From: Candidatus Competibacteraceae bacterium
GTDB taxonomy: Bacteria; Pseudomonadota; Gammaproteobacteria; Competibacterales; Competibacteraceae
DNA: 64,000 nucleotides
Direction: 5' to 3'
Assembly (NCBI GenBank): GCA_016712625.1
Contig: JADJQQ010000004.1
Span: 558,001-622,000, forward strand
Below the pieces are notes generated by a model. That model was not told the origin of the DNA, ran no database searches, and saw only the letters and a program-made list of their open reading frames with translations. Positions 42,716-51,788 of the stretch are shown here, piece by piece. Numbering within the stretch: position 1 is the first letter of the stretch; each line of letters starts with the position of its first letter. Both the position numbers and the translations under genes were made by a program.

Positions 42716-42813
42716 ATACCTTCCTCATCATCGCGCGGTCGCTCGAATTACCGGAGGACCACTGGCCGTCGCTAGCGCTTTCCAAAAATCGGGTGAGGCG
42801 TCAATTCACCGGA

Positions 42814-43443
42814 TCAGGCCGTTGGCATCCGCTGATTTAATACAGCATCAATCAGGCCATATTCGACCGCTTCGGCGCCGCCCATGAAATTATCGCGGTC
42901 GGTGTCGATCGCGATCTTCTCGACCGGCTGGCCAGTATGCCGAGCCAAAATACGGTTCAGGCGATCCCGCACCAGCAAGATTTCTCGGGCGTGGATGTCA
43001 ATATCGCTGGCCTGCCCCTGAAATCCACCCAGGGGTTGGTGAATCATGATGCGGGAGTGCGGCAGGCAAAACCGCTTACCGGACGCGCCGCCCGCCAGCA
43101 GCAAGGCCCCCATGCTGGCCGCTTGACCGACGCACATGGTGCTGACATTCGGCTTGATGAATTGCATGGTGTCGTAAATCGCCAGGCCGGCGGTAACCGC
43201 CCCTCCCGGCGAGTTGATATAAAAATGGATGTCCTTATCCGGATTCTCCGCTTCTAAAAATAACAACTGGGCAACCACCAGGTTGGCGACGTAATCCTCG
43301 ACCGGCCCCACCAGAAACACGACCCGTTCCTTGAGCAGGCGGGAATAAATGTCGTAGGCTCGTTCGCCACGCGCGGTCTGTTCGACCACGATCGGCACGA
43401 GGTTAAGCGCCCGGATGCTGCTGGAAGCGTCGTATTCATTCAT
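42814..43443 (-). CDS. clpP: ATP-dependent Clp protease proteolytic subunit ClpP
   Basis: A 209-residue serine peptidase that assembles as a tetradecamer with ClpX. The triad is visible: S110 in GQAASMGA, H135 in MIHQPLGG and D184 in DTDRDNF. The short N-terminal propeptide-like stretch precedes LVPIVVEQT. Its ATG overlaps the trigger-factor stop by 4 nt, which indicates coupled translation. Confidence 0.97.
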   Translation of the reverse strand: MNEYDASSSIRALNLVPIVVEQTARGERAYDIYSRLLKERVVFLVGPVEDYVANLVVAQLLFLEAENPDKDIHFYINSPGGAVTAGLAIYDTMQFIKPNVSTMCVGQAASMGALLLAGGASGKRFCLPHSRIMIHQPLGGFQGQASDIDIHAREILLVRDRLNRILARHTGQPVEKIAIDTDRDNFMGGAEAVEYGLIDAVLNQRMPTA

Positions 43444-44774
43444 TCGGATGACCTCTGTTCCACCGGCTCCGGCGGTTGTTTTTCAGGAGCCATAATCGCG
43501 GCGAAGGTGCTGGCCTTCTCGGTGACCCGCGCCCGCTCGAGCAACCAATCGACAATTTGATCTTCGAGCACCAGCGCCCGCACGTTATCGAGCGCCTGCG
43601 GCGTCTGCTCGTACCATCGCAATACTTCGGCCGGCTCCTGATAAGTCGATGCCATGGTTTCCAAATAATCGCGCACCCGCCGTTCGTCGGCTTTAATCTC
43701 CTGAGCGGCCGCCAGTCGGGAAATCAGCAACCCCAGGGCGACTCGCCGACGGGCTTCAGGCTCGAACAAGTGCGCTTTAAGCTGTTGGGTCTTTTCGTCT
43801 TTGCGGTCGAGGGGAAAGCGCAGCTGGCGCGCCAGCTGCTCGATCTCAACGCCAATCAATACCTTTGGCAGCGGAATTTGATTGGCGTCCAATAGCCCTT
43901 GCATGACCTGGCGCTTGACCGCCGCCTTGATGCCGTCGCGCAGTTCCCGTTCCATATTCTCGCGTAGCGATTGCCGCAAGCCGGCGATGCCGTCTTCCTT
44001 GACATCGAAACTTTCGGCGAAGGTTTCGTCCACTTCGGGCAGAACCGGTTCTTCCACCGTACGAATGTTAACTACAAAGCGCGCCGTCTTGCCCGCGATA
44101 TCCCCCGCGTGATAATCGTCGGGGAAGCGAAGATCAAACTCCGTTTGCGCTCCCGCGCCAAGACCCACCAGCCGATCTTCAAAATCTTTGAGCATGGCGC
44201 CCTTGCCCAAAATCACGTTGACCTTTTCGCCCTTGCCGCCAGCGAAATTCTGGCCGTCGATAGCGCCATCAAAATCGATGCATACGCGATCGCCCGCCAC
44301 GGCGGGACAGTCCACCGCATTCCAAACCGTCCGCTGTTGCCGCAGAGTCTCTATCATCCCATCGACATCCTGCTCGGTGACTTCAGCCACTGGCCGTTCG
44401 ACTTGGATGCCCTCAAATCCGGTGGGATCGAACTCCGGCATGACTTCAAAAACCGCGGCGTATTCCAGGTCCTGGCCTTCTTCCAAGTGTTTCGGTTCGA
44501 TTTTTGGCCCACCCAGCGGATTCAGCTTCTCTTGGGCCAAAGCTTCACGCAAGCTGTGTTCCATCAATTCAGTGACCGCCTCGTACCGCACTCGTTCACC
44601 GTACATCCGTTTAACCAATTTGAGCGGCGCCTTACCCGGCCGAAACCCATCCATCTTCACCTGGCGAGACAGAGAAAATAACCGATCCTGAATTTCCTTG
44701 GCGAGTCTGTCAGCGGGTACTTGCACGGTCACCCGGCGTTCCAGATCACTCAGCGCTTCTACTGAAACCTGCAT
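43440..44774 (-). CDS. tig: Trigger factor
   Basis: A 444-residue ribosome-bound chaperone with peptidyl-prolyl isomerase activity. The ribosome-docking signature GFRPGKAPLKLVKRMYG is near residues 44-60. The FKBP-like domain covers about 150-240 (GDRVCIDFDGAIDGQNFAGGKGEKVNVILGKG in outline). The helical C-terminal arms make up the rest. It starts the tig-clpP-clpX group, and a tRNA operon ends 118 nt upstream. Confidence 0.96.
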   Translation of the reverse strand: MQVSVEALSDLERRVTVQVPADRLAKEIQDRLFSLSRQVKMDGFRPGKAPLKLVKRMYGERVRYEAVTELMEHSLREALAQEKLNPLGGPKIEPKHLEEGQDLEYAAVFEVMPEFDPTGFEGIQVERPVAEVTEQDVDGMIETLRQQRTVWNAVDCPAVAGDRVCIDFDGAIDGQNFAGGKGEKVNVILGKGAMLKDFEDRLVGLGAGAQTEFDLRFPDDYHAGDIAGKTARFVVNIRTVEEPVLPEVDETFAESFDVKEDGIAGLRQSLRENMERELRDGIKAAVKRQVMQGLLDANQIPLPKVLIGVEIEQLARQLRFPLDRKDEKTQQLKAHLFEPEARRRVALGLLISRLAAAQEIKADERRVRDYLETMASTYQEPAEVLRWYEQTPQALDNVRALVLEDQIVDWLLERARVTEKASTFAAIMAPEKQPPEPVEQRSSE

Positions 44775-44891
44775 TATCGATTAACCTCAAACCTGTTGAT
44801 CGTTGTGAGTCGGCAAACCGCTCCCCGGTGGATCGCTCTATAATCCAGGGAACGAAGACTGGCTAAAAGTTCCTTGGATGCGCGGTATAAA

Positions 44892-44976
44892 TGGTGCGAA
44901 AGGAGAGACTCGAACTCTCACGGGATACCCCACTGGAACCTAAATCCAGCGCGTCTACCAGTTCCGCCACTCTCGC
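44892..44976 (-). tRNA. tRNA-Leu (TAG)
   Basis: An 85-nt class II tRNA with long variable arm and CCA. Acceptor GCGAGAG pairs CTTTCGC with a G-T pair. The anticodon stem CTGGA / TCCAG encloses TTTAGGT, giving TAG. Last member of the five-tRNA cluster in transcript order. Confidence 0.96.
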
Positions 44977-45149
44977 AATCAAATTCGGGTTTGCCAGCAA
45001 AAATTCCAAGAAATCGGGTGCGGTAACCACCGCTGCTTGTTACAAGTATACAGGACAACACGCCTTTCCGAATAGAAACAAGCCACAACGGGGCCGCGGC
45101 TATTGAGCCAAGCACAAGCAGGGAGAGAAAAACATTCGGATAGTAGAGA

Positions 45150-45225
<76 letters not shown>

Positions 45226-45276
45226 AAAAACGGTTGCGATAAAAACAAAACTAGTTTCAAAAATCAAGACATACTT

Positions 45277-45352
45277 TGGGGTGGACGATGGGATTCGAAC
45301 CCACGACGACCGGATCCACAATCCGGGACTCTACCACTGAGCTACGTCCACC
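45277..45352 (-). tRNA. tRNA-His (GTG)
   Basis: A 76-nt tRNA with the extra 5' G expected of tRNA-His (pairing with the discriminator C) and CCA. The anticodon loop TTGTGGA gives GTG, and GTGGACG pairs CGTCCAC. Confidence 0.96.
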
Positions 45353-45380
45353 ATTGAAATTGCCTCAATCGGCCGCGAGC

Positions 45381-45457
45381 TGGCGCGCCCGGCAGGATTC
45401 GAACCTGCTACCCTCAGCTTAGAAGGCTGATGCTCTGTCCGCATGAGCTACGGGCGC
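45381..45457 (-). tRNA. tRNA-Arg (TCT)
   Basis: A 77-nt tRNA with CCA. Acceptor GCGCCCG pairs CGGGCGC, anticodon loop CTTCTAA gives TCT, which reads AGA/AGG codons. Confidence 0.96.
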
Positions 45458-45503
45458 GGTATCGGCAAAACTGCCTTCGAAGCTTTGCCCATCGCCCGAA
45501 CGA

Positions 45504-45580
<77 letters not shown>

Positions 45581-45625
45581 TTATCCGCCAAAACCAGCAG
45601 TCGATGCTTCCATACAGAACTGGTG

Positions 45626-45654
45626 ATTTTATTTTCGATTTTAATTAGCGTCAA
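45626..45654 (-). promoter_or_regulatory. Sigma70-type promoter of the Pro-Arg-His-Lys-Leu tRNA operon
   Basis: On the minus strand: -35 TTGACG (45649-45654), 17-nt AT-rich spacer, -10 TAAAAT (45626-45631). It lies immediately after the cysS stop and points at tRNA-Pro. The low-GC spacer stands out from the surroundings. Confidence 0.75.
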
Positions 45655-45661
45655 GCGGGTT

Positions 45662-47074
45662 TTAATCGCGCCGCCAAGTCGTTCCGATAGCGGTATCTTC
45701 AAGCACGATCCCCGCATCCTGCAACAGGCCGCGCATTCGATCAGCTTCCGCCCAGTTTTTCGCTTTGCGGGCCGCGGTACGTTCGGCAATCAGCGACTCA
45801 ATTTGTTCGGTGGTGTACGCCACGAGTCCTTCCAACTTACCCGTAGGCGTTTTTTGACTGGCTGACCCTTGTAGAAAGAGTTCTGGCGGGGTTTTCAGCA
45901 ACCCAAGCAGGCCACCCAAACCGCGCAAGCTAACCCCCAGGCAGGCCGCCAACTTTTCATCTTCTCCTCGCAATCGATTGACTTCGCGGGCTAAATCAAA
46001 CAGCACCGCCAATGCTTCGGGCGTATTGAAATCATCATCCATCGCCTGGGCAAACCGGATACGCCAGCTCTCTTCCATCGGCGCATCGACCATCGGCAAA
46101 TCGCGCAACGCCGTGTACAGCCGAGTCAGCGAGGCTTTGGCGTGATCCAGATTTTCGTCTCCATAATTCAACGGTCCCCGATAGTGGCTAGACAGAATGA
46201 ACAGCCGCACCACTTCCGGCTGATAGCGCTGCAATACCTCACGTACCGTGAAGAAATTACCCAGGGATTTGGACATCTTCTCCTGATTAATCTGAACGAA
46301 GCCGTTATGCATCCAGAAATTCACATGGCGATGGCCGCAGGCCGCCTCCGATTGCGCAATCTCGTTCTCATGATGGGGAAACTTCAAATCCATGCCGCCG
46401 CCATGAATATCAAAATACTCACCCAAACAACGGGCCGCCATGGCTGAACATTCGATATGCCAGCCTGGCCGTCCCATGCCCCACGGCGAATCCCACCCCG
46501 GCTCGCCGGCTTTAATCATCTTCCATAACACGAAGTCCAACGGATCATCCTTGGCTTCCTCCACCTCGATGCGAGCGCCGGCCCGCAAATCTTCCAACTT
46601 CTTGTTAGCCAGCCGTCCATAACCGCCGAAGCGGCTCACGTCATAATACACATCGCCGCTGGCGCCAACATAAGCGAAACCTTTGTCAATTAAGGTCTGG
46701 ATCATGGTGATCATATCGGCCATCGCCGCCGTGGCGCGCGGTTCGTGCGTTGGGGGCAGGATCCCCAACTTGCCCAAATCGTTGTCCATCGCCTCGATAA
46801 AGCGCGCGGTCAGTTGCTGGAAATCTTCCTGGTTTTGCCGGGCGCGCTGGATAATTTTGTCGTCGATATCGGTGATGTTACGGACGTAAGTGACTTCAAA
46901 GCCGCTGGCGCGCAACCAGCGCACCACCACATCGAATACCACCATTACCCGCGCATGGCCGACGTGACAATAGTCGTAAACGGTCATGCCACAGACATAC
47001 ATTCGCACCTTACCCGGCTCGATGGGTTGAAACAGCTCCTTTTTGCGGCTCAGGCTATTGAAAATCTGTAGCAT
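45662..47074 (-). CDS. cysS: Cysteine--tRNA ligase
   Basis: A 470-residue class I aminoacyl-tRNA synthetase. C28 in MYVCGMTVYD is the first zinc ligand, the HIGH-type motif is HVGHARV and the KMSKS motif is intact (KMSKSLGNFF). The anticodon-binding helical bundle and a C-terminal zinc-free tail complete the usual length. It follows gltX by 39 nt on the same strand. Confidence 0.97.
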   Translation of the reverse strand: MLQIFNSLSRKKELFQPIEPGKVRMYVCGMTVYDYCHVGHARVMVVFDVVVRWLRASGFEVTYVRNITDIDDKIIQRARQNQEDFQQLTARFIEAMDNDLGKLGILPPTHEPRATAAMADMITMIQTLIDKGFAYVGASGDVYYDVSRFGGYGRLANKKLEDLRAGARIEVEEAKDDPLDFVLWKMIKAGEPGWDSPWGMGRPGWHIECSAMAARCLGEYFDIHGGGMDLKFPHHENEIAQSEAACGHRHVNFWMHNGFVQINQEKMSKSLGNFFTVREVLQRYQPEVVRLFILSSHYRGPLNYGDENLDHAKASLTRLYTALRDLPMVDAPMEESWRIRFAQAMDDDFNTPEALAVLFDLAREVNRLRGEDEKLAACLGVSLRGLGGLLGLLKTPPELFLQGSASQKTPTGKLEGLVAYTTEQIESLIAERTAARKAKNWAEADRMRGLLQDAGIVLEDTAIGTTWRRD

Positions 47075-47113
47075 GGATGGGTCTCAAAACAACATGGGGT
47101 CAGGGAAGTGAAT

Positions 47114-48545
47114 TCACGGCTTTGCACAGCCCGGCGATGCACACGCTTGCAGGCGGCGCCGCGCTGTCTCAGGCTGGATTAGCGCCAGAATACGCGCCAG
47201 TTCGGGACCGTGCGTTTCGCCGGTCAACGCCGATCGTAACGGCATAAACAAATTTTTGCCCTTGACGCCGGTGCGCTGTCGCAACTCATCGATCAAGGGT
47301 TGGTAGGCCGCGCCGTGTCGCTCATAGGCTGCCAGCGCGTGCTCGAAGAATTCTGGGCCGGCGGCCGCTACCACGGCTTGGCCGTCGGCGCTACCCACCC
47401 AGTCCATCCCAAATAACCGCTCCGCCCAAAACAAAGCGTTGGTCGGAAACCGAATGTTAGGCCGGATCGCGGCGACAAAATCCTCCTTCAGCGGGCCGGG
47501 CACTCGCTCCCACACACCGGCCCCCCATCCAAGCCCATAGCTGTTCCCAGGGCGCGTGCTGGATCGCTTCAGTCTGCCAATGCAGCAGTTGCGCCTCATC
47601 AAAGCGCGCCGGAGCGCGGCCCAGATGGTCCGGCGTGAACCCGGTGGCCAATCCGTTCCATTCCATCCATTTATCGCGCTCGTAAGCATGGCCGAGCCGC
47701 GCCAGATAATTCAGCAACGCTTCGGGCAAATAGCCGCCAGTCCGCAGCTCGCGCACGCTGAGGTCACCCAATCGTTTCGATAGCGGCCCGCCATCGGCGC
47801 CGACAATCAGCGCCAGATGGCCATAGCGGGGAGCCGGTAACTCCAGCGCCTCCAACAGCAGCAGCTGGCGCGGGGTATTGGTGAGATGATCTTCGCCGCG
47901 CAGTACATGCGTCACCTCCATCAGCGCATCGTCCGCCGCGTTGGCAAAGAAGAACTGCGGAGTGCCATCGGCTCGGCGGATGACAAAATCGCCGATATCG
48001 TCGCTGGCAAACCGCTGCGGCCCGCGCACCATATCCTCAAATTCGATCATCTGACCGACCGGAACCCGAAACCGCAATGTCGGTTGCAAACCACGATCCA
48101 AGCGGGCCTGGCGGTCGGCTTCACTCAGGCGGGCGCAAGTTCCGGTATAACGCGGCGGTCGACCGGCCGCCAACTGGGTCTTGCGGCTCAAAGCCAGTTC
48201 GGCCGGCGTGCAAAAACAGGGGTAAACTCGCTCACCGGCTTCCAGCCGTTGGTAGTACCGCGCATAGATCGTCGCCCGCTCTGATTGGAGGTAGGGCTGA
48301 TGTGGGCCACCGATCTCGGGGCCTTCGCGCCAGTCCAATCCCAACCAGCGCAAATCTTCGAGCAAAGCCGCCACGTATTCAGGGCGACCGCGTTCCTGAT
48401 CGGTATCTTCGATCCGCAGTAAAAATCGCCCTCCCCAGCGCTGGGCCAGCAGGGCATTGAATAAAGCCGTGCGCACATTCCCAAGATGCAACAACCCGGT
48501 CGGACTGGGCGCGAAGCGTGTTTTAACGTTTTGGATGGCCGTCAT
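47114..48545 (-). CDS. gltX: Glutamate--tRNA ligase; 1-nt frameshift
   Basis: GltX charges tRNA-Glu. The first 360 codons read normally, with HIGH-type motif SPTGLLHLGNV and KMSKS-type LSKRLG. After LWAWMG the frame is lost at a run of six G (C6 at 47521-47526 on the plus strand). Removing one G gives MGAGVWERVPGPLKEDF and restores the anticodon-binding C-terminal domain to the natural stop. Total length is one base over a multiple of three. As gltX is usually essential, a homopolymer sequencing error is the likely cause. ATG 48545 starts MTAIQNVKTRFAPSP, preferred over an upstream in-frame start at 48581. Confidence 0.92.
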
Positions 48546-48649
48546 AAAAGTATGGTAACGGAAAGGACTCGTAGTCACCAAATCTAGCGGTGAGCGTAAT
48601 CACTGGCTATCATCACTGCCGCGATCTTGATAATTCAGGTAACTATCCA

Positions 48650-49273
48650 ATGCGAAAACTGTGTTTGTCACTCACCGCGACCGTTCTTAGCGTGGTCGGC
48701 GCGCTCGCCCAGGCTGGGCCTCAAGTCCGCCTGGACACCAGCCTCGGCGCCATCACTGTGGAACTGGCCCCGGATAAAGCGCCCAAGACGGTGGAAAATT
48801 TCCTCGGCTATACCCGTGAGGGCTTTTATAACAATACGATTTTCCATCGCGTCATCGATGGCTTCATGATTCAGGGCGGCGGTTTTTCGACTGACTTTCA
48901 GCAGAAGCCAACCCGCTCGCCGATTCCCAATGAAGCCGACAACGGACTCAAAAATTTACGCGGCACCATCGCCATGGCGCGGACCGCCGACCCACAGTCC
49001 GCCACCGCGCAATTTTTCATTAACGTGAAAGATAACTCCGCCCTGGATTATCGCTCGCCAACACTCCAAGGTTGGGGTTATACCGTGTTTGGCAAGGTGA
49101 TTGAGGGCATGGATATCGTGGATAAAATCCGTAAGGTCGCAACTGGCAAAGGTGGTCCTGTCGGTCAGTTCTCCGACGTGCCGACAACTCAGGTCATCCT
49201 CAATTCCGCCACCATTGTGTCCGCTCCCGCCGCACCAGCGTCAAACGCCACCCCACAACCTCCGAAACAGTGA
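48650..49273 (+). CDS. ppiA: Periplasmic cyclophilin-type peptidyl-prolyl isomerase
   Basis: A 207-residue cyclophilin with a signal peptide (MRKLCLSLTATVLSVVGALAQAG). The catalytic core has FHRVIDGFMIQGGGF and ATAQFFINVKDN. It folds periplasmic proteins by proline isomerisation. The C-terminal tail is Ala/Pro-rich. It is first of a tight operon ppiA-ppiB-lpxH-DUF1249, with ppiB starting 8 nt after its stop (or overlapping if GTG 49270 is used). Confidence 0.94.
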   Translation: MRKLCLSLTATVLSVVGALAQAGPQVRLDTSLGAITVELAPDKAPKTVENFLGYTREGFYNNTIFHRVIDGFMIQGGGFSTDFQQKPTRSPIPNEADNGLKNLRGTIAMARTADPQSATAQFFINVKDNSALDYRSPTLQGWGYTVFGKVIEGMDIVDKIRKVATGKGGPVGQFSDVPTTQVILNSATIVSAPAAPASNATPQPPKQ

Positions 49274-49281
49274 GTCACTCC

Positions 49282-49779
49282 ATGGTCAAGCTACATACTT
49301 CGCTCGGTATCATCAGCATCGAACTGGATGCTGACAAGGCCCCGATCACGACCGCCAACTTTCTCCAATACGCACGGGACGGCTTCTACGACGGCACGGT
49401 GTTTCATCGCGTGATTCCCAATTTCATGATTCAGGGCGGCGGCTTTGAATCGGGCATGGCCCAGAAAGCAACCCGCGCGCCGATCCGCAACGAAGCCGAC
49501 AACGGTTTGAAGAATACAGTTGGCGCCATCGCCATGGCGCGAACCCCCGATCCTCACTCCGCCAGCGCGCAATTTTTCATCAACGTCAAAGATAACGATT
49601 TCCTTGACCATCGCGGCCAAACCAGCCAAGGCTGGGGGTATTGCGTGTTCGGCAAGGTGACGGCGGGCATGGAGGTCGTCAACGCGATCGCCAAGGCTCC
49701 CACAACCTCCAAACACGGCCACCAGGACGTGCCGGTAGAGGATGTTATCATTAACAAAGTGGAAATCGTCGGCGACTAA
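49282..49779 (+). CDS. ppiB: Cytosolic cyclophilin-type peptidyl-prolyl isomerase
   Basis: A 165-residue cyclophilin without signal peptide, starting MVKLHTSLGIISIELD. Active-site segments FHRVIPNFMIQGGGFE and ASAQFFINVKDNDFLDH are intact. Strong similarity to the preceding ppiA over the core indicates an old tandem duplication with different export fates. A GTG at 49270 overlapping the ppiA stop is an alternative start. Confidence 0.95.
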   Translation: MVKLHTSLGIISIELDADKAPITTANFLQYARDGFYDGTVFHRVIPNFMIQGGGFESGMAQKATRAPIRNEADNGLKNTVGAIAMARTPDPHSASAQFFINVKDNDFLDHRGQTSQGWGYCVFGKVTAGMEVVNAIAKAPTTSKHGHQDVPVEDVIINKVEIVGD

Positions 49780-49784
49780 GCGCC

Positions 49785-50516
49785 ATGAGCACGCTGTTCA
49801 TCTCCGATCTGCACCTTGATCCAGCGCGACCCGCCATAACCGCCCTGTTCCTACGTTTTCTGACGCTACAGGCTCGGCGAGCCGAGGCTTTTTACATCCT
49901 GGGCGATTTGTTCGAGGCGTGGATCGGCGATGACGACGATGCCGAACTGGGGCGCACGGTCGCCCTGGCGCTACGAACGCTGGTCGATGGCGGGGTTCCG
50001 GTCTCTTTTCTGCACGGCAACCGCGATTTCCTAATCGGCGAGCGCTTCGCCGCCGCCAGCGGCGTGCGGTTACTGCCGGAAACCCAAATAATCGACCTCT
50101 ACGGCGAACCCGTTTTAGTCCTACACGGCGACACGCTTTGTACCGACGATATCGATTACCAGGCGTTCCGGACACAAGCACGCGATCCTAGCTGGCAAGC
50201 TCGCCTGCTGGGATTACCCCTGCCCCAACGGCGGGCGCTCGCCAGCCAACTGCGCGAAACCAGCCGCCAAGCCACCCAGCAAAAAGCCAGCGACATCACC
50301 GACGCCAATCTTGAAACTGTCGATCACACACTGCGCACGCACGGCGCGCGGCGCATGATCCACGGCCATACTCACCGACCCGCCATTCACGAGTGGATAC
50401 TCGATGGTTTAGCGGCGCGCCGGGCGGTATTAGGCGACTGGTACGATGGAGGCAACCTGCTGTGTTGCGACGCAAGCGGCTGGCAGTTGCAATTTTTCGC
50501 CGCTCTCGACGGCTGA
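49785..50516 (+). CDS. lpxH: UDP-2,3-diacylglucosamine diphosphatase
   Basis: A 243-residue calcineurin-like phosphoesterase of lipid A synthesis that cleaves UDP-2,3-diacylglucosamine to lipid X. Metal ligands are visible in order: D8 and H10 (SDLHL), GDLFEAWIGDDD, GNRDFL, LHGDTLCTDD and IHGHTHRPA. Its presence shows an outer membrane with lipopolysaccharide. It starts 5 nt after ppiB, a linkage also seen in E. coli. Confidence 0.96.
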   Translation: MSTLFISDLHLDPARPAITALFLRFLTLQARRAEAFYILGDLFEAWIGDDDDAELGRTVALALRTLVDGGVPVSFLHGNRDFLIGERFAAASGVRLLPETQIIDLYGEPVLVLHGDTLCTDDIDYQAFRTQARDPSWQARLLGLPLPQRRALASQLRETSRQATQQKASDITDANLETVDHTLRTHGARRMIHGHTHRPAIHEWILDGLAARRAVLGDWYDGGNLLCCDASGWQLQFFAALDG

Positions 50517-50520
50517 AGCA

Positions 50521-51027
50521 ATGATTCTGCTGCCCCAACGCCCCATTGCTTCACTGGCGCCCAATGAGCCAGGCACCTTCCCAGCGTTGATGGAGTTGTA
50601 CGAAAGCAATTACATCAACATGCGCCGTCTGGTTCCAACCATGCCCAGAGCGCCGGTCAGTTTGATCTCCCAAATACCGGGGAGCTTGGATTTGCACTTT
50701 CGGTTGATTGAGCGTTTTCGCTACACCAGCGAACTGAATCTGACTTATCAATTCAAACAAAATGATAGCGCCTACGTGGAACCCGATCTTCGGATTCGGG
50801 TATATCATGATGCCCGGCTGGCGGAAGTGGTGGTCGCCCACCGGCGCCATTTCCCCATTTTTGACGCCGAATCCCTCGCTGTTCAGCGAATGGCCAGCGC
50901 GCAATTGTATTGGCGCTGGAAGATGAACCGTTTTCTATTCAAATGGCTAAATTATTGTCTGCGCCAAGGGCATCGCTTTGAGGAAACAGCCCATCAGGCC
51001 AATGGGCGCTCCTTTAACTTCTCTTAA
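50521..51027 (+). CDS. DUF1249 (YqiB-like) protein
   Basis: A 168-residue cytosolic protein. LMELYESNYINMRRL near the start and a central L-x-Y-x-F-x-Q..Y..PDLRIRVYHDARLAEVV block are typical of DUF1249/YqiB, followed by a W-R-W-K-MNRFLFKWLNYCLRQGH ending. Function unknown. In enterobacteria the gene is near cpdA and nudF, here it ends the ppiA-ppiB-lpxH operon. ATG 50521 is 5 nt after the lpxH stop. Confidence 0.88.
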   Translation: MILLPQRPIASLAPNEPGTFPALMELYESNYINMRRLVPTMPRAPVSLISQIPGSLDLHFRLIERFRYTSELNLTYQFKQNDSAYVEPDLRIRVYHDARLAEVVVAHRRHFPIFDAESLAVQRMASAQLYWRWKMNRFLFKWLNYCLRQGHRFEETAHQANGRSFNFS

Positions 51028-51052
51028 AAAATTTAAGGAAATATTAGCGGGA

Positions 51053-51077
51053 TTAGTTGACTAATATTGTCAGCTAA
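51053..51077. promoter_or_regulatory. IscR type 1-like binding site upstream of iscR
   Basis: A 25-bp palindrome: left half TTAGTTGAC, AT-only centre TAATATT, right half GTCAGCTAA. The spaced YTGAC/GTCAR half-sites match the type 1 IscR pattern. TTGACT inside it (51057-51062) could be a -35 box, so [2Fe-2S]-IscR would repress its own promoter. Binding is inferred. Confidence 0.7.
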
Positions 51078-51197
51078 TATAGCTTTTACATTTACACAAT
51101 TAATTATCAGGAATTAACGGGCCGCGGATAAACCCTAAGCCCAGCAAGATACCCTCCGGGAGGTCGATTGATTGATCGGCTGGCTGTCAAGGGCTTG

Positions 51198-51247
51198 GCG
51201 CCGCACAAGCGATGAATCGCAACCCGTAGCCCGTTGTGCCTCGGCGC
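51198..51247 (+). promoter_or_regulatory. Stem-loop in the iscR leader
   Basis: GCGCC+GCACAA (51198-51208) pairs with TTGTGC (51234-51239) and, past a 3-nt bulge, GGCGC (51243-51247), giving about 11 bp with a 25-nt loop. It lies 35 nt before the iscR ATG in a leader of roughly 200 nt. Its function is unknown: mRNA stability or small-RNA control is possible. Confidence 0.4.
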
Positions 51248-51281
51248 GACAATCCGATTAACATCACCAGCGGAATAGTGT

Positions 51282-51773
51282 ATGAGACTCTCCACAAAAG
51301 GCCGTTACGCAGTAACTGCAATGATGCATTTAGCGATCCATGATCGCCATGGCCCGGTCACTCTGGCTGAGATTTCTCAATGTCAGGGTATTTCGCTGTC
51401 CTACCTGGAACAGCTGTTTGCCAAACTGCGCAAACGCAATTTAGTCGAAGGCGTCCGCGGGCCGGGCGGCGGTTATCGGCTGGCGCGGTTTCCGGACCAG
51501 ATCACCGTCGCCGATATTATCAGTGCAGTCGACGAACGGCTGGACGCAACCCGCTGTTTCGGCCACGAGAATTGCCACGAAGGCCGTCGGTGCCTGACGC
51601 ACGAACTTTGGACCGATCTCAGCCGGCAAATTTTCACCTTCCTGGAAGGCATTACCTTGGGTCAGTTTGTCGAGCGGCCAGCCGTCTGTGAAGTCGTGCA
51701 CCGTCAGAATGCGGCCCGGCGACGCGAGCGCTCGGTCATCGAACAAACACCGATTTCCGTCGTTGCTTTTTAA
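51282..51773 (+). CDS. iscR: Fe-S cluster regulator IscR (Rrf2 family)
   Basis: A 163-residue transcription factor. The N-terminal winged helix reads MRLSTKGRYAVTAMMHLA with recognition helix ISLSYLEQLFAKLRK. The [2Fe-2S] ligands are all present at the standard positions C92, C98, C104 and H107 (RCFGHENC..GRRCLTHELW). It represses Fe-S assembly genes when clusters are plentiful. A palindromic site matching its own motif lies about 205 nt upstream. iscS follows after 15 nt. Confidence 0.96.
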   Translation: MRLSTKGRYAVTAMMHLAIHDRHGPVTLAEISQCQGISLSYLEQLFAKLRKRNLVEGVRGPGGGYRLARFPDQITVADIISAVDERLDATRCFGHENCHEGRRCLTHELWTDLSRQIFTFLEGITLGQFVERPAVCEVVHRQNAARRRERSVIEQTPISVVAF

Positions 51774-51788
51774 GCTGTTTTTTGCGAT

